From contig NZ_BAGN01000177.1 of assembly GCF_000308835.1 (NCBI RefSeq), forward strand, positions 1 through 64,000: 64,000 bases of DNA, in the 5' to 3' direction. Numbering within the stretch: position 1 is the first letter of the stretch; each line of letters opens with the position of its first letter. Under the pieces are notes generated by a model. That model was not told the origin of the DNA and searched no databases. It was given only the letters and a program-made list of their open reading frames with translations. Origin of the DNA: Nocardia vinacea NBRC 16497 (GTDB lineage Bacteria > Actinomycetota > Actinomycetes > Mycobacteriales > Mycobacteriaceae). Both the position numbers and the translations under genes were made by a program. Of the stretch, positions 8,597-17,687 are shown one piece after another.

Positions 8597-8971
8597 CTAC
8601 CGGTCGATCGCGGGCTGGCCCAGCGTGTCGAACATGTGCTCGAGTGCCTCGAGGGCGGTCTCGATATCGAGGCAGTGTCGTAGCTCGCGCATGATGCGTC
8701 CGCGAAACGGTGCCAGCTGTTGTGCCTCGATCGCGCGGACGTGGTCGAGGTTCCATACCTGGCGACCGCTTGCCGTGATCTCGGTGCGAGGACCGAAAAG
8801 CGACTCCAAATCCTGCTTGCGGTAGCCCCACAGTCGTAGGTCTACCTCGGAAATCATGCCTGCCTCCGCCAGATCCCCATCGTCGTCGACACGTTCGGCG
8901 CTACCGCGATATTCGGCCATGATCCGCTCGTCCTCGAGGTCAGACCCACGGACATCGAAATTGGCAGACAT
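8597..8971 (-). CDS. Hypothetical 124-residue protein
   Basis: ATG 8971 follows GGGGGTTTGGT, a usable ribosome site. The N-terminus is acidic. The middle (RLWGYRKQDLESLFGPRTEI, then TASGRQVWNLDHVRAIEA) looks like a small helix-turn-helix or swivel-type DNA-binding fold with a beta wing, and the C-terminus is helical. I do not recognise a family. It stands alone, so context gives no role. Confidence 0.6.
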   Translation of the reverse strand: MSANFDVRGSDLEDERIMAEYRGSAERVDDDGDLAEAGMISEVDLRLWGYRKQDLESLFGPRTEITASGRQVWNLDHVRAIEAQQLAPFRGRIMRELRHCLDIETALEALEHMFDTLGQPAIDR

Positions 8972-9844
8972 ACCAAACCCCCAATACGTTCAGGACGAGC
9001 CTCGCCGCCCCTGCTTGTCACCGAAATCTACAGTGCGCCAACCCAAGACACCAGCAAGCAATCGCGAAGCCCATGATCTCGGCTACCAGGTTTCAGCTGC
9101 CCCCGGCGCGCCGTGCATGGCACACGCCCCGAGGTTGATGGTCAACCGGCGCGTGCGGCGGTGGTGGCGGAGCGCCTCGATGTCATGGGCGGTGCTGGTC
9201 GTGTTTCGGTATCCGCCGTGGCCAACACGCTCCAGCGAAGTACACCGTGGCCAGCCCTCCAACGCCAGTACCCAGACATGGCGATGGCCCTCGAACCAAA
9301 GGGGTAGTTCGAGGGCCTCGACAAGAGTGACCACACTGCGGCAATTCGGATTCCCCAAACCTCTCAGCGGTTGTCCCAGTACCGGGCCGACCGCCCATCC
9401 CGAAATATGTCGTTTGCCACCCCCGTTGTGGGACCACCGCGTTGCCAGTCGTGGGACCACCGACAGCGGAACAGAAGTGGAACAGGTTATTGCGCTGTCG
9501 ATTGGCGAACGCTTAGTTCCCGAGCGACCGATATGCGGCATTTCCGGATGTTCGTTCGGGCGGGATGCCCCGTCGCAGCTTCATACCTTTCGACACGTTT
9601 TATCGACACCGCTTCGGCGGGGCTGGCCTGGCGGTTCCCCTCCCGAAGGGTGCAGTTGTGTGGCGGCGTCTACATCGCGCGGTCCTTGACGAGTTCAATC
9701 CTTTCAACGGTGGCGCTTCCATCTATTCCGCAGCGCTGTGAGCAGGGATAAGCCGACCGGTGAAGTGCCGATCGCACCCATCCGTGCGGCGGGTCGGTGC
9801 CGAAGAGTCGTTGTCCGAATCCACTAATCGACGGGAGTATATGA
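8972..9844. other. Intergenic stretch, no confident gene
   Basis: A 152-codon minus-strand frame (9083-9541) is open and includes a plausible LVEALELPLWFEGHRHVWVL stretch, but its first third is poor in composition and it has no clear ribosome site. It may be a decayed gene. The last bases hold the GGGAG ribosome site for the next gene. Confidence 0.45.
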
Positions 9845-10447
9845 GTGCTACGCAAAGCGTTGCTGATGCTGGTGGCGGCCCCGGCAGGGATGCTGATCAC
9901 CTTCGGTGGGGCGGGGGCCGCTCAGGCCGTTGTTGTCACCGAGTTCCCCAGCGGTGATTTCCGGATCGTTGGCGAGGACTCGCAGCTGTGCCTGACCTAT
10001 CAGCCAGGCGTACAGGGTCGATACGAGCCTGGGCCGAATGGTCAGGCATACGACGATTATCACGGTCAGTCCACCTACACCACCAACCCGACCGTCGCCG
10101 CTCTCGACTGCACAATCGCTGTGCAGCAACGCTGGTCCACTGCGGACAACCTGCTGATCAACAGCGATAAGTCCGACATCCGGGGACGTTTTGCTCTGCG
10201 GTACCTGCCCGGCTTCAGCATGGGCAGCCTGTTCGGCTTCGGCGACTTCGGCGACAGCGTCGGCGACACCGTGGAAATGGTCGGCGAAGGTTCCAGGAAC
10301 GCGGTCAGGTGGCAGACCGAGGACGGCTACATCTTCGAGCAGGGCCGACCCGACCGGGTCATCACCTACGATCTCGCCAGCAAGAAGCTGATCATGGGCG
10401 ACCGTGGGGGCGCGAACCAGCGCTGGCGTTTCGAGCCCGCGAGGTAG
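9845..10447 (+). CDS. Secreted ricin-B-like (beta-trefoil) protein
   Basis: This 200-residue protein has a signal peptide ending near GAGAAQA. GTG 9845 is chosen because GGGAG lies 7 bases upstream and the signal follows directly. The mature part has QxW-type repeats, AVQQRW and GANQRWRFEPAR, which mark ricin-B lectin-like trefoils. One Cys pair (in SQLCLTY and ALDCTIAV) may form a disulphide. Such domains bind sugars or surfaces; no catalytic part is seen. It is monocistronic and is followed by a hairpin. Confidence 0.7.
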   Translation: MLRKALLMLVAAPAGMLITFGGAGAAQAVVVTEFPSGDFRIVGEDSQLCLTYQPGVQGRYEPGPNGQAYDDYHGQSTYTTNPTVAALDCTIAVQQRWSTADNLLINSDKSDIRGRFALRYLPGFSMGSLFGFGDFGDSVGDTVEMVGEGSRNAVRWQTEDGYIFEQGRPDRVITYDLASKKLIMGDRGGANQRWRFEPAR

Positions 10448-10451
10448 AACC

Positions 10452-10489
10452 CTTGTGGGGTGATGGCCCTGCGGTACCCACCCCACAAG
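10452..10489 (+). terminator. Hairpin after ricin-like gene
   Basis: CTTGTGGGGT at 10452-10461 and ACCCCACAAG at 10480-10489 are perfect 10-base arms, starting 4 bases after the stop codon. Confidence 0.75.
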
Positions 10490-10608
10490 AGGGTATCGAT
10501 CCGCCGAGGTTTGTGGGCGCTCAGCAGGACACACCGGCACCGTCCTGCTAGGGGCGGTGACAACGTTCATGTCAATGCCACCGTCCTTGGAGAGACGCGT
10601 ACTGAAAT

Positions 10609-10683
10609 GCCGGGTAGGCCGGGCGCATTGCTGCGCCCGGCCCCCCTCAGAACCGGACGTGCACGATTCCATGCATCCGGCTC
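10609..10683 (-). ncRNA. Group II intron domains V and VI
   Basis: The catalytic domain V (about 35 nt from 10683) has its two paired arms GAGCCGGATGC and ACGTCCGGTTC around a short loop. Domain VI is the GC-rich stem at about 10611-10639. The maturase stop codon directly abuts domain V. Confidence 0.8.
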
Positions 10684-12460
10684 AAGCAAGCCCTTGGCGG
10701 GCTGATGGTGTTGTGTCGGGCTGCGATGAACGGCAGCGTGTGTGGATGAGGCGGAGTTCGGATTGTTCCGGTGTCCGGTCCCGTAAGGTGATGGCGTTGT
10801 TGGTGATCGCCTTGCGGGTGGTCGCCAGCCACTGTTCCCATTCGGCCGGGGTTTGTGGCGGGTGGTCGGCGTGCAGGAGTAGCTGGCCGCATCGCGCGCA
10901 GCGGCCGTTCTGGGCTTGGATCAGCCGCAGCCTGGTGCTGTCGATAGGCAGTCGTATTCCTTTGCGCCGCCGGGTGTTCCAGTAGTCGGTCAGGGCAGCG
11001 TCATCGGGTGATGCTGTGCCGGTGACCATCTGGTGCCGGATGATCCTGGTCCAGGCGAACTTGAGTAGGTAGGCGCCGCTGTCGCGGTCGCCGAATACCC
11101 ACCGATCTTGCCGGGACTTGTTGAACTTGCCGAAGTAGCGGCGCACGATCCACCGTGTCGGCTTGTTCGGGTGTGTGCCGCGGGCCCACTTGTAGGTCAG
11201 CTGCCACAGGTAGTGATCCAGGTCGTTGAATTCCTCGCTGGACACCACGCTCCGGTAGTAGGCGGCCCAACCCCGGATGATGGGGTTGAGCCGTGAAATC
11301 ACTACGGCCGCATTGGTTCCCCGCAGGGACCACATTTCGGCGCGCAGCCGTTCCCGGATCCGTCTCAGCGCCGCCTTGCTCGGCTTGATCAGTAGCGTGC
11401 CGCGATAACGGCGGACGTTGAACCCGAGGAAATCGAAACCCTCGTCGAGGTGGACGATGCTGGTCTTGGCCTCGTTGAAGGTCAGTCCCCTCGGCACCAG
11501 CCATGCGGCGAGGCGCGCTTTGATCTGTTCGGCCTGCTGCCTGGAGTGGCAGAGGGCGACCAGGTCGTCGGCGTATCTGATCAATACCGGTGAGTTCCGG
11601 TGCACCGCAGCGGCTTTGGGGCCACAACGGTCGTAGCGGACTCCGGCAGCGGTTTCCATTCCATGCAAGGCCACGTTCAACAGCAACGGACTGACCACCC
11701 CGCCCTGCGGTGTTCCCGCCTCGGTCGGGGCGAGCAGTCCGTTCTCGACCACGCCCGCTCGCAACCATCCGGCGAGGCGTTCCCTGGCGGGGAACTCACC
11801 GGCAGCAGCGAGTAGCCGGTCGTGGTCGATGCGGTCGAACGCTGCGGTCAGGTCGGCGTCGAGCACCCATTGACGGGCCGGATTCTTGCCCTTGGCCACC
11901 TGGAAGATGGCCTCGATGGCGTCGTGGCAGCCACGACCGGGCCTAAATCCATAGGATCGCGGTTCGAATCGGGCCTCCCATTCCGGTTCCAGCGCATTGA
12001 CCACACGTGCTTGCAGCACTCGGTCCACGATCACTGGAATTCCCAGCGGCCGCCGTTTCCCGCCTGCCTTGGGGATATACACCCGCTTGACCGGCCGGGC
12101 TGTCCACGGTTTCGCTTCATGGTGGATCCACCGTGTCAGCTCCGCCTTCTCGGGGCCGGTCGTGATGACCTGCCCGTCGACGCCCGGGGTCTTGCGGCCG
12201 ACGTTGACCTCCGTCACCCGCCGCACGCTTGCCAGCGTGTTGGCGCGGGAGCGGAGCATCAGCTTCTGCAGGTTGCGGACCCGCTTACGGTCGCCTGCCT
12301 GCGTTGCCGTGAAGATCCGTCGCCGCAGACGCCGTACGTCATGCTCGATTGCCCGCCAATCTGCAGCGGCCCAGTCGAATTCGCCGTCCTGCGGTCGGTT
12401 CACCATCGCGGTGTCCAACGTGTCCGCAGGCTCTGGTGTCGTCGTCATCGTTTCCTTCAC
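10682..12460 (-). CDS. ltrA: Group II intron reverse transcriptase/maturase with HNH domain
   Basis: This 592-residue intron-encoded protein performs splicing (maturase) and reverse transcription for retrohoming. The reverse transcriptase core shows GIPVIVDRVLQARVVNALEP, YGFRPGRGCHDAI, GTPQGGVVSPLLLN and the catalytic YADD motif (RYADDLVALC). A maturase X domain follows (WAAYYRSVVSSEEFNDLD). The C-terminus has an HNH-like zinc motif (GRCARCGQLLL and IHTRC). The reading frame is intact. Start is GTG 12460 or ATG 12448, the latter directly behind AAGGAAACG. Confidence 0.95.
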   Translation of the reverse strand: MKETMTTTPEPADTLDTAMVNRPQDGEFDWAAADWRAIEHDVRRLRRRIFTATQAGDRKRVRNLQKLMLRSRANTLASVRRVTEVNVGRKTPGVDGQVITTGPEKAELTRWIHHEAKPWTARPVKRVYIPKAGGKRRPLGIPVIVDRVLQARVVNALEPEWEARFEPRSYGFRPGRGCHDAIEAIFQVAKGKNPARQWVLDADLTAAFDRIDHDRLLAAAGEFPARERLAGWLRAGVVENGLLAPTEAGTPQGGVVSPLLLNVALHGMETAAGVRYDRCGPKAAAVHRNSPVLIRYADDLVALCHSRQQAEQIKARLAAWLVPRGLTFNEAKTSIVHLDEGFDFLGFNVRRYRGTLLIKPSKAALRRIRERLRAEMWSLRGTNAAVVISRLNPIIRGWAAYYRSVVSSEEFNDLDHYLWQLTYKWARGTHPNKPTRWIVRRYFGKFNKSRQDRWVFGDRDSGAYLLKFAWTRIIRHQMVTGTASPDDAALTDYWNTRRRKGIRLPIDSTRLRLIQAQNGRCARCGQLLLHADHPPQTPAEWEQWLATTRKAITNNAITLRDRTPEQSELRLIHTRCRSSQPDTTPSARQGLA

Positions 12461-12964
12461 AGGCTCACCTGGCCCGCGTCAGCACCCTTTCGGGTCCGGA
12501 CACTCGGTCCGGTATCCGGCCGGTTATCCGCGACCGGCTGGCGGAGGAGCCAGCCACGTCTGGTCGCGGTTTCCCGCTGCCTTTCGGCCACCGGCGTTGG
12601 CTTGTCGGGCCATCCCAATCCCGCTCGGGGAGTTCAGCTTTCCTTACGGTCGACCTACCCGCACCCCGTTGCCGGGCGCGGGACCCCGTCGGGGTTACCA
12701 CGTTCCACACGCGCGAGCTACGACCGGGGAGGGTGCCTCCTATATCCCGGGGACGACGGTGCTCACCCGGTCGAGTGCCGTCCTCGACCGGCGTCTGCCG
12801 CCTTGGAACGGCCAGTCCCTGCCCCCTGCCAACTGCTGTCCATCGACAAGGTCCGCTTTACGAGACATCAACGGAGGTTCACGCAATTCACCCGTCCGGT
12901 CTGCCCCTAACCCGTGGCCCCCGGATGGCACGGGAGCCCTTCGGCGTTTCCCTGAGCTTCGCAC

Positions 12965-13263
12965 CCTGCCGTTACCAGCAACACACGTCAGAGCGGGGCC
13001 GGGCATCGAGCACGAGCCCGAAACTCATACAGCCGAAACCAGATTCGGCCCTCCTATCTGCGAGTTCACTCGCATCGTGTGACCTCGTGTCGCAACGGCA
13101 GTTGCGGACGTTCGTGACCGCGCGCCCAGCGGCTACTACCGGATGTTGGGCCCAGACAGAGGCAGCCCGATGCTGCCGTCGGCGGTGCGTACGGGTTCTC
13201 CGGGCGCCGGGTCCACTGATTTCGACACTATTTCCGCGCATATCGACCCCATGTCCGCGCATC
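12965..13263. other. Intron 5'-flank, no gene seen
   Basis: This is the 5' exon side of the group II intron and the downstream region of the DUF4254-like gene. Frames here are short and Arg-rich, and no terminator or known repeat is clear. Confidence 0.5.
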
Positions 13264-14088
13264 TCAGCGCGCCGCAGTTCCGGCAACGACCGGCATACCG
13301 GCCGCAGCGCTTGCGTCGACCGGTGTCGCCTGGATCTGCCTGATCGCCGAATCCAGCAACTGCGGGATGTTCAGCAGCGGCCGGTGCGATTCCAGCTGCA
13401 CCTCATACGGCGTGCGTAGCTGGGCTTCCAGTGCGGGCCAATTGTTCTCGACCTGATATTTGTACTTCGGCAGCAATTCGGTGGTGATGTAGTCCCACCT
13501 CGGATCGAGTCCGGACCAGTTCCAGTCCGGCAGCGGCAGCGCCGGGCGGCCGTCGGCCATCGTACGCTCCGGCAAGCGCGACGCGCCTGACAGCAACGCA
13601 TCGCGGAAACCGTCGTAGGCACGGCAGAGCCCACTGAGCCGAGCCGCGCCGCCATGGTCCGCGCCAGCGGCACGCTCGCCGTGCGCACACAGCGCCGCGT
13701 AGGTGATCGCGGCGGCGAACTCTCCGACGGTGCCCTCGGCCGCCTGGGCATCGGGCACCGGAGTAAGCCGCACCGACGCGGTGATATGCCGGTCGATCGC
13801 GTGGACCCATCGCGCGGTCTCCGAGAGCGCGGCCCTGAGCCTGTCGGCGGCGAGCAGCATCGCGTCGATATCGCGGGAATTGGGATCGACAAGCATCGAC
13901 AGCGACAGCCACCGCTGCTTGTGCAAGGGAAACATCGCACTGATGGCGGCCGAGATCGGATCATCGGCGTCTCGACCGCTCATCGCCTCGATCAGATCAT
14001 CAACGGTCGGCAACACAGATTTCGACAGGGGTGAATTCACAAGCCCTGCAATAGAATCGGCTTCCGACGGCGTGGGCGAATCGTTCAC
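13264..14088 (-). CDS. DUF4254-like helical protein
   Basis: This 274-residue protein's N-terminal ~180 residues follow the pattern I associate with actinobacterial DUF4254 proteins: VLPTVDDLIEAM, a helix with LHKQRW, an R-x6-ARWVHAIDRHI helix, GTVGEFAAAITYAALCAH and a C-terminal LSGLCRAYDGFRDAL...LP stretch. The last ~90 residues are extra. DUF4254 has no established function. ATG 14088 overlaps the stop of the winged-helix gene upstream (ATGA), so it is the end gene of the operon starting at 17450. Confidence 0.6.
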   Translation of the reverse strand: MNDSPTPSEADSIAGLVNSPLSKSVLPTVDDLIEAMSGRDADDPISAAISAMFPLHKQRWLSLSMLVDPNSRDIDAMLLAADRLRAALSETARWVHAIDRHITASVRLTPVPDAQAAEGTVGEFAAAITYAALCAHGERAAGADHGGAARLSGLCRAYDGFRDALLSGASRLPERTMADGRPALPLPDWNWSGLDPRWDYITTELLPKYKYQVENNWPALEAQLRTPYEVQLESHRPLLNIPQLLDSAIRQIQATPVDASAAAGMPVVAGTAAR

Positions 14089-14561
14089 TGGTCCTCACTA
14101 TTCCCGGTATCGCGGTGGTCTGCTGCAGCAGTAGTCGAGCCTTCGAGGGTGACCCGCCACACGGGAACCGTGTGGATATAGCGGTGACTGTGCAGCCACT
14201 GACTCGTGATCGTGAGCGCGGTGCTGGTGCGGCCGGAGGCGAGGTCGGTCAATGCCCGCGCGCCTTCGACGCGGCGCAGATCCTCGAGCATGGTGCGCTG
14301 TGATCGGGCCAGCCGCTCATGCGCGCCGGTCTCGATCGTGTGTTGACCGATGGCAGTCAGCGCCCACCCGGTTTGTTCCTCAGCGAAGCCGTGGCCAGTG
14401 AGCCAGTCGAGTATCCGCAGGACCTGCCCATGCTGGCGGTCGGAGGCGGTAGCCAACTCGCTAGCGGGCCGCGCGGTCCGAGTGAGCGCGCGCAGGACAG
14501 CCAGTCGCGGCAGGGTCAAGCCCAGCTTTCTCAATTCGGACAGCTTTTTCGTTTCGGACAA
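14085..14561 (-). CDS. Winged-helix (MarR/PadR-like) DNA-binding protein
   Basis: This 158-residue protein has an N-terminal winged helix at about residues 15-75 (LTLPRLAVLRALTRT, SDRQHGQVLRILDWLTGHGF, GWALTAIGQHTIE). A helix and a small C-terminal region follow. It starts at TTG 14561 after AAGGGAAGC. It is coupled to the DUF4254-like gene, so the two may be a regulator and its effector. The DNA target is unknown. Confidence 0.65.
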   Translation of the reverse strand: MSETKKLSELRKLGLTLPRLAVLRALTRTARPASELATASDRQHGQVLRILDWLTGHGFAEEQTGWALTAIGQHTIETGAHERLARSQRTMLEDLRRVEGARALTDLASGRTSTALTITSQWLHSHRYIHTVPVWRVTLEGSTTAAADHRDTGNSEDQ

Positions 14562-14626
14562 TCAAGCTTCCCTTCCCAATGTCTGTCGAATGAGTGATGG
14601 TCGAAAGTCGTGGTGGGGGGCCGCGT

Positions 14627-15067
14627 TCACCGCGGATCGCGAGAGTGATCGGCGATATCGTCGGGCCAGCGGTATCCGCGAGGCCAGATGTGGCCCTCGG
14701 CAACGGTGATCAGCGAGCAGACCCGGGTGATGTGTCGGTCCACGTGCGGCAGAGCTGGCGTCACCACCGCAGCGGCACAGGCTTGGGCCACCGCCTCACC
14801 GATGTCGGACCAGGACATCGACCCGCCGATCGTGTACCGGATGACCTCGACGAGGGTGACACCGTATTTGTCGGCGGCATCCCGCAGCATCTGCTCGGTC
14901 CACACGTCATCGAGGTCCAGGCGGACCACACCGACGGCACCGGTATTCAAATTCTTGAGGCCATCGATGACCCGCCGTATCAGATCGGCCGGTTGCAGAT
15001 CGACCGGGCGCTCATCGCCGCCATTCAACATGCCCGGAATGCGTTGCGATAGATGGTGATTCGTCAT
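14627..15067 (-). CDS. Hypothetical 146-residue protein of orphan operon
   Basis: ATG 15067 overlaps the preceding stop (ATGA). The protein has a VGVVRLDLDDVWTEQMLRDA segment resembling the helix-strand arrangement of a resolvase-like fold, and a C-terminal HVDRHITRVCSLITVAEGHI segment. No catalytic motif is visible. I cannot assign a function; the tight coupling suggests it works with its neighbours. Confidence 0.55.
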   Translation of the reverse strand: MTNHHLSQRIPGMLNGGDERPVDLQPADLIRRVIDGLKNLNTGAVGVVRLDLDDVWTEQMLRDAADKYGVTLVEVIRYTIGGSMSWSDIGEAVAQACAAAVVTPALPHVDRHITRVCSLITVAEGHIWPRGYRWPDDIADHSRDPR

Positions 15068-15327
15068 TGTTCCCCTCCACGCAGCCAGGCGTCGGCTTGT
15101 GCCTTGGCTTCCTCGACATCGGTTCCAGCCGACGCCTCCCGGATCATCCGGCCGTCATGTGTGTAGATCCCCCAGCTGCACGCGCGCGCGGTCATGGCCC
15201 GGATCTTCGCGACGACATCGGCGCGGTGTTTGGACAGCCACCAGCGGTGTTCGTTGCCTTCGAGCCGCCATCCGTCGGTCGCGTGATACGGCTGGATCGG
15301 CCCGGATGCTGCCCAGTTGCCGGTCAC
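15064..15327 (-). CDS. Hypothetical 87-residue protein
   Basis: GTG 15327 overlaps the stop of the previous gene (GTGA), which fixes the start. The product is rich in Trp (NEHRWWLSKHRADVV) and ends with an acidic helix (TDVEEAKAQADAWL). It resembles small beta-alpha proteins found beside phage or mobile genes, but I recognise no family. Confidence 0.55.
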   Translation of the reverse strand: MTGNWAASGPIQPYHATDGWRLEGNEHRWWLSKHRADVVAKIRAMTARACSWGIYTHDGRMIREASAGTDVEEAKAQADAWLRGGEQ

Positions 15328-15596
15328 CCTCCGCCCCTGGTGGACCGGCCGTAGGCGTGGAGGGTCATCTGCGACCAGAAGTCGTGGCGAACCGCGTTCC
15401 ACAGGTCGGTCAGCTTCGGCCAGCGTTCCCGTGCCTCCACCAGATCCGGGTAAGGCCCATCGATCGACACCACCGGCAAGTCCCCGGCAGTGTCATAGAT
15501 GCCATGGATCTCGATGTTGTGCTTGTCGAGTGTCCAACTCGCTTCCAGCCCATCGCATTCGGTGACGTGCTGGTGTCGCATGTCGTCCTCGGTCAC
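15324..15596 (-). CDS. Hypothetical 90-residue protein
   Basis: GTG 15596 follows AAGGGGCAGCC by a normal spacing and starts 13 bases after the previous stop. It contains SWTLDKHNIEIHGIYDTAG and VEARERWPKLTDLWNAVRHD, an alpha/beta mix. There is no recognised family. It is coupled to the 87-residue gene downstream. Confidence 0.55.
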   Translation of the reverse strand: MTEDDMRHQHVTECDGLEASWTLDKHNIEIHGIYDTAGDLPVVSIDGPYPDLVEARERWPKLTDLWNAVRHDFWSQMTLHAYGRSTRGGG

Positions 15597-15609
15597 GGCT
15601 GCCCCTTGG

Positions 15610-16266
15610 CTACTGGTGCGCTCGGCCGCGCATGGTGTCCACGAGTTCGTCCAGGGATTCGAGCATCGCCCGCGCTTGCTCACCCACCACTTCCGCTTCC
15701 GCGGTTCGCTCGATCGCGATGCCGCGTGCGATGGCCCGCTCCTGCGGAGTCATGGTCTGCGGCTTGAGCTTTCCCGCCTCCATGAGGCGCTGTATCGCGC
15801 TCTGTTTTCGTGGGCATTCCGACGCGCGACATCCCATGTGCTGTTGGAAGTTCCGGTGCGCCTCGTCCGGATCCATCTCGTGTTCCAGGAGCCCGTGCGC
15901 AACCTGATCGACCGCAGGAGGACTCACACGCGACCACGTTTGCTCGGGACAGACGGTCTCGAGGTCGAACCGCTCGCACACCCGCGCCGGACTGTGGGCG
16001 ACAACTTCCAGGTCGTACACGATGATCGCCGCCGCATGAATGCCGATGGCGATGTTGAGCGCATAGCCGACCGGGTCGGCGTGCCCTTCGGGCGGGCGCA
16101 CCGTGTACACGTAGTGGTAGCCGAGTTGTTCGGCGTGGCGTTGGATCGCGATCCGGCGGCGCGGCGAATCCATCGATGACGTTTCGAACCCGATCGCCTT
16201 CGGCGGGGTCTGCGGTGGGTTGTGGACGGTGGCCGATTGGCCCTGCTGATGTGCTGTCATTGTCAT
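15610..16266 (-). CDS. Hypothetical protein with resolvase-like N-terminus and Cys motif
   Basis: This is a 218-residue product from ATG 16266, which has GGAAG seven bases upstream. The N-terminal region (DSPRRRIAIQRHAEQLGYHY, then NIAIGIHAAAIIVYDLEV) loosely follows the order of a serine-resolvase fold: Arg-rich helix, A..LGY, then a hydrophobic strand with D. I see no catalytic serine. A second part contains CRASECPRKQSAIQRLMEAG and a coiled helical C-terminus. It may be a catalytically dead recombinase relative; this is weakly supported. Confidence 0.5.
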   Translation of the reverse strand: MTMTAHQQGQSATVHNPPQTPPKAIGFETSSMDSPRRRIAIQRHAEQLGYHYVYTVRPPEGHADPVGYALNIAIGIHAAAIIVYDLEVVAHSPARVCERFDLETVCPEQTWSRVSPPAVDQVAHGLLEHEMDPDEAHRNFQQHMGCRASECPRKQSAIQRLMEAGKLKPQTMTPQERAIARGIAIERTAEAEVVGEQARAMLESLDELVDTMRGRAHQ

Positions 16267-16472
16267 GTCAGTGCTTCCAGATACGAGGTTGTGCGGGTGT
16301 GGGTGTGGATGGGTGAACCGCGCAGAGATATCCATCAGCCGTTGCCTCGGCGGCGATCTGGCTTCGCTATCGGAGCGATCGACGAGATCCACAATGAGTG
16401 CACCGGATCCGATACGGATGTACTGGACACACAGTGGGGGTCTCATCGCCGTGCGCCCATGCGTGCGCCCCG

Positions 16473-17450
16473 TCATGATCGGTCGCTATCGCTGCAATCG
16501 GACAAGCCCTCGCGCCCGCCGATCGGCGGGTAGGCGCTCCCACGCAGAGTTGACTCGGGTCGGTGCAGCTCGCCGTGCTGGGTGTAGAGCCGTAATGGCA
16601 GCTCGCAGGCGGTGAGTGTGCCGCCGGTAGCAGATCGGGTCCTGGTCGCGCGGCCCCCGAGCGCCCGGTCACACAGCTGGTGGATGGCGTCGCTGACTGG
16701 CTCGTGCACGTGGTCGCGTGTCTCATGGGTCAGCACCGTGAGCGTCTCGGGATCGCGTACCAGCTCGACAGTCAGCTGGTTCGTCTCCTCCGGCACCCTC
16801 TCCGCGTCGAATTCGACTGCGCTGCCTATGATTTCGCGCAGTATTGCCTCGACCTGATCGACCATGTCGCCGAGCCCGGCCCGCGTCAGTCCGATGTGCG
16901 CGTTCAGCGTGGCGACTTCCACGGCACACCCGAGCGCCGCCACACCGAACTGGCACACAATCCCCGAGCGGGCCTTATCTTGCCGCTCGGGTGCTGGCTC
17001 GGACGGTTGGTCGGGCGCGGGGTCGGTGTAGACAACGGTGATCGCGGGATGTGTCTGCGAGATCCGGTGCAGCAGAACCGATCGTGATGAACCCAGCCCG
17101 TCCAGATGTCTCGGCGAGGGCGTGAGGATATAGCCGCCGCCCGCGCGATCCAACTCCGCCACCAGCGACCAGAAAACCGTCGTCGCAGGCCGATAGTCGA
17201 GAAGCCGGTCCAGCTCAGAACCCTGTCGGCGAGCAAGTTCGGCCAGCGTGGGCAGCACACGCCCACCGGATCGGCGATCCACCGCCTCGAGTAGCGACCG
17301 CAGCACCTCGACCGGCGCGCTCGGCTCGCACGCGATCTTGTCCACCACCCGCCCGTACCGCGCGGCGAACGCCTCGATGTGCCCTACGACCTCGGCCCAG
17401 CGAGCGCCGACCAGCGACAGCTGTAGATATCCGAACGTCGGTGCCGTCAT
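16473..17450 (-). CDS. Two-domain orphan protein, resolvase-like plus HATPase-like
   Basis: This 325-residue protein starts at ATG 17450 (GGTGAG upstream) and is the first gene of the orphan operon. Residues 1-150 (FGYLQLSLVGARWAEVVGHI, later YILTPSPRHLDGLG) resemble a degenerate resolvase N-terminal domain. From about residue 175 (FGVAALGCAVEVATLNAHIG to GGTLTACELPL) the layout recalls anti-sigma-type HATPase domains, including a final GGTLxxxELPL strand, but the ATP-binding N and G boxes are not recognisable. Both readings are inference. It is divergent from the XRE-DUF5753 gene. Confidence 0.5.
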   Translation of the reverse strand: MTAPTFGYLQLSLVGARWAEVVGHIEAFAARYGRVVDKIACEPSAPVEVLRSLLEAVDRRSGGRVLPTLAELARRQGSELDRLLDYRPATTVFWSLVAELDRAGGGYILTPSPRHLDGLGSSRSVLLHRISQTHPAITVVYTDPAPDQPSEPAPERQDKARSGIVCQFGVAALGCAVEVATLNAHIGLTRAGLGDMVDQVEAILREIIGSAVEFDAERVPEETNQLTVELVRDPETLTVLTHETRDHVHEPVSDAIHQLCDRALGGRATRTRSATGGTLTACELPLRLYTQHGELHRPESTLRGSAYPPIGGREGLSDCSDSDRS

Positions 17451-17687
17451 CGCGCACTCACCGCTACCGCCGCGATGTCTCGATTCGCTCCAGCAGACAG
17501 TGCCTGCATAGGTCATCACCCCTGGTCACCTCGGGTTCTCCCCAAGGCGTTAGCCCTGCGAGTAATTTGCGTCATAGCATTACCGGTAGGCTAAATGGTA
17601 AATTTACCTAGCGCAATAGGTGTCGTTGAATGCCCCTTCCGACGGGATAGGCTGCTACGGAACGTCGTAAAAGTGGAGGTCAATTCA

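Larger units (their letters stand above)
10609..12964 (-). mobile_element. Complete group II intron
   Basis: The element runs on the minus strand from a GTGCG-type 5' end near 12964 to a 3' end near 10609. The domain V hairpin begins at 10683 with GAGCCGGATGCATGG and closes with ACGTCCGGTTCT. Domain VI follows as a GCCGGGCGC/GCGCCCGGC stem with the expected bulged-A region (CCTACCCG) at the 3' end. The ORF in domain IV encodes the maturase. The ends were fixed by consensus only and may be off by a few bases. The target site lies between a terminator-like region (10.5 kb) and non-coding DNA (13 kb), so no host gene is interrupted as far as I can see. Confidence 0.8.

Noticed and set aside
9083..9541. 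152-codon minus frame
   Set aside because: Part of it looks protein-like, but there is no ribosome site and no family resemblance; too weak to call a gene.
11001..11768. 255-codon frame inside the group II intron ORF
   Set aside because: It is the same strand in another frame of the maturase and has low-complexity Arg/Gly sequence.
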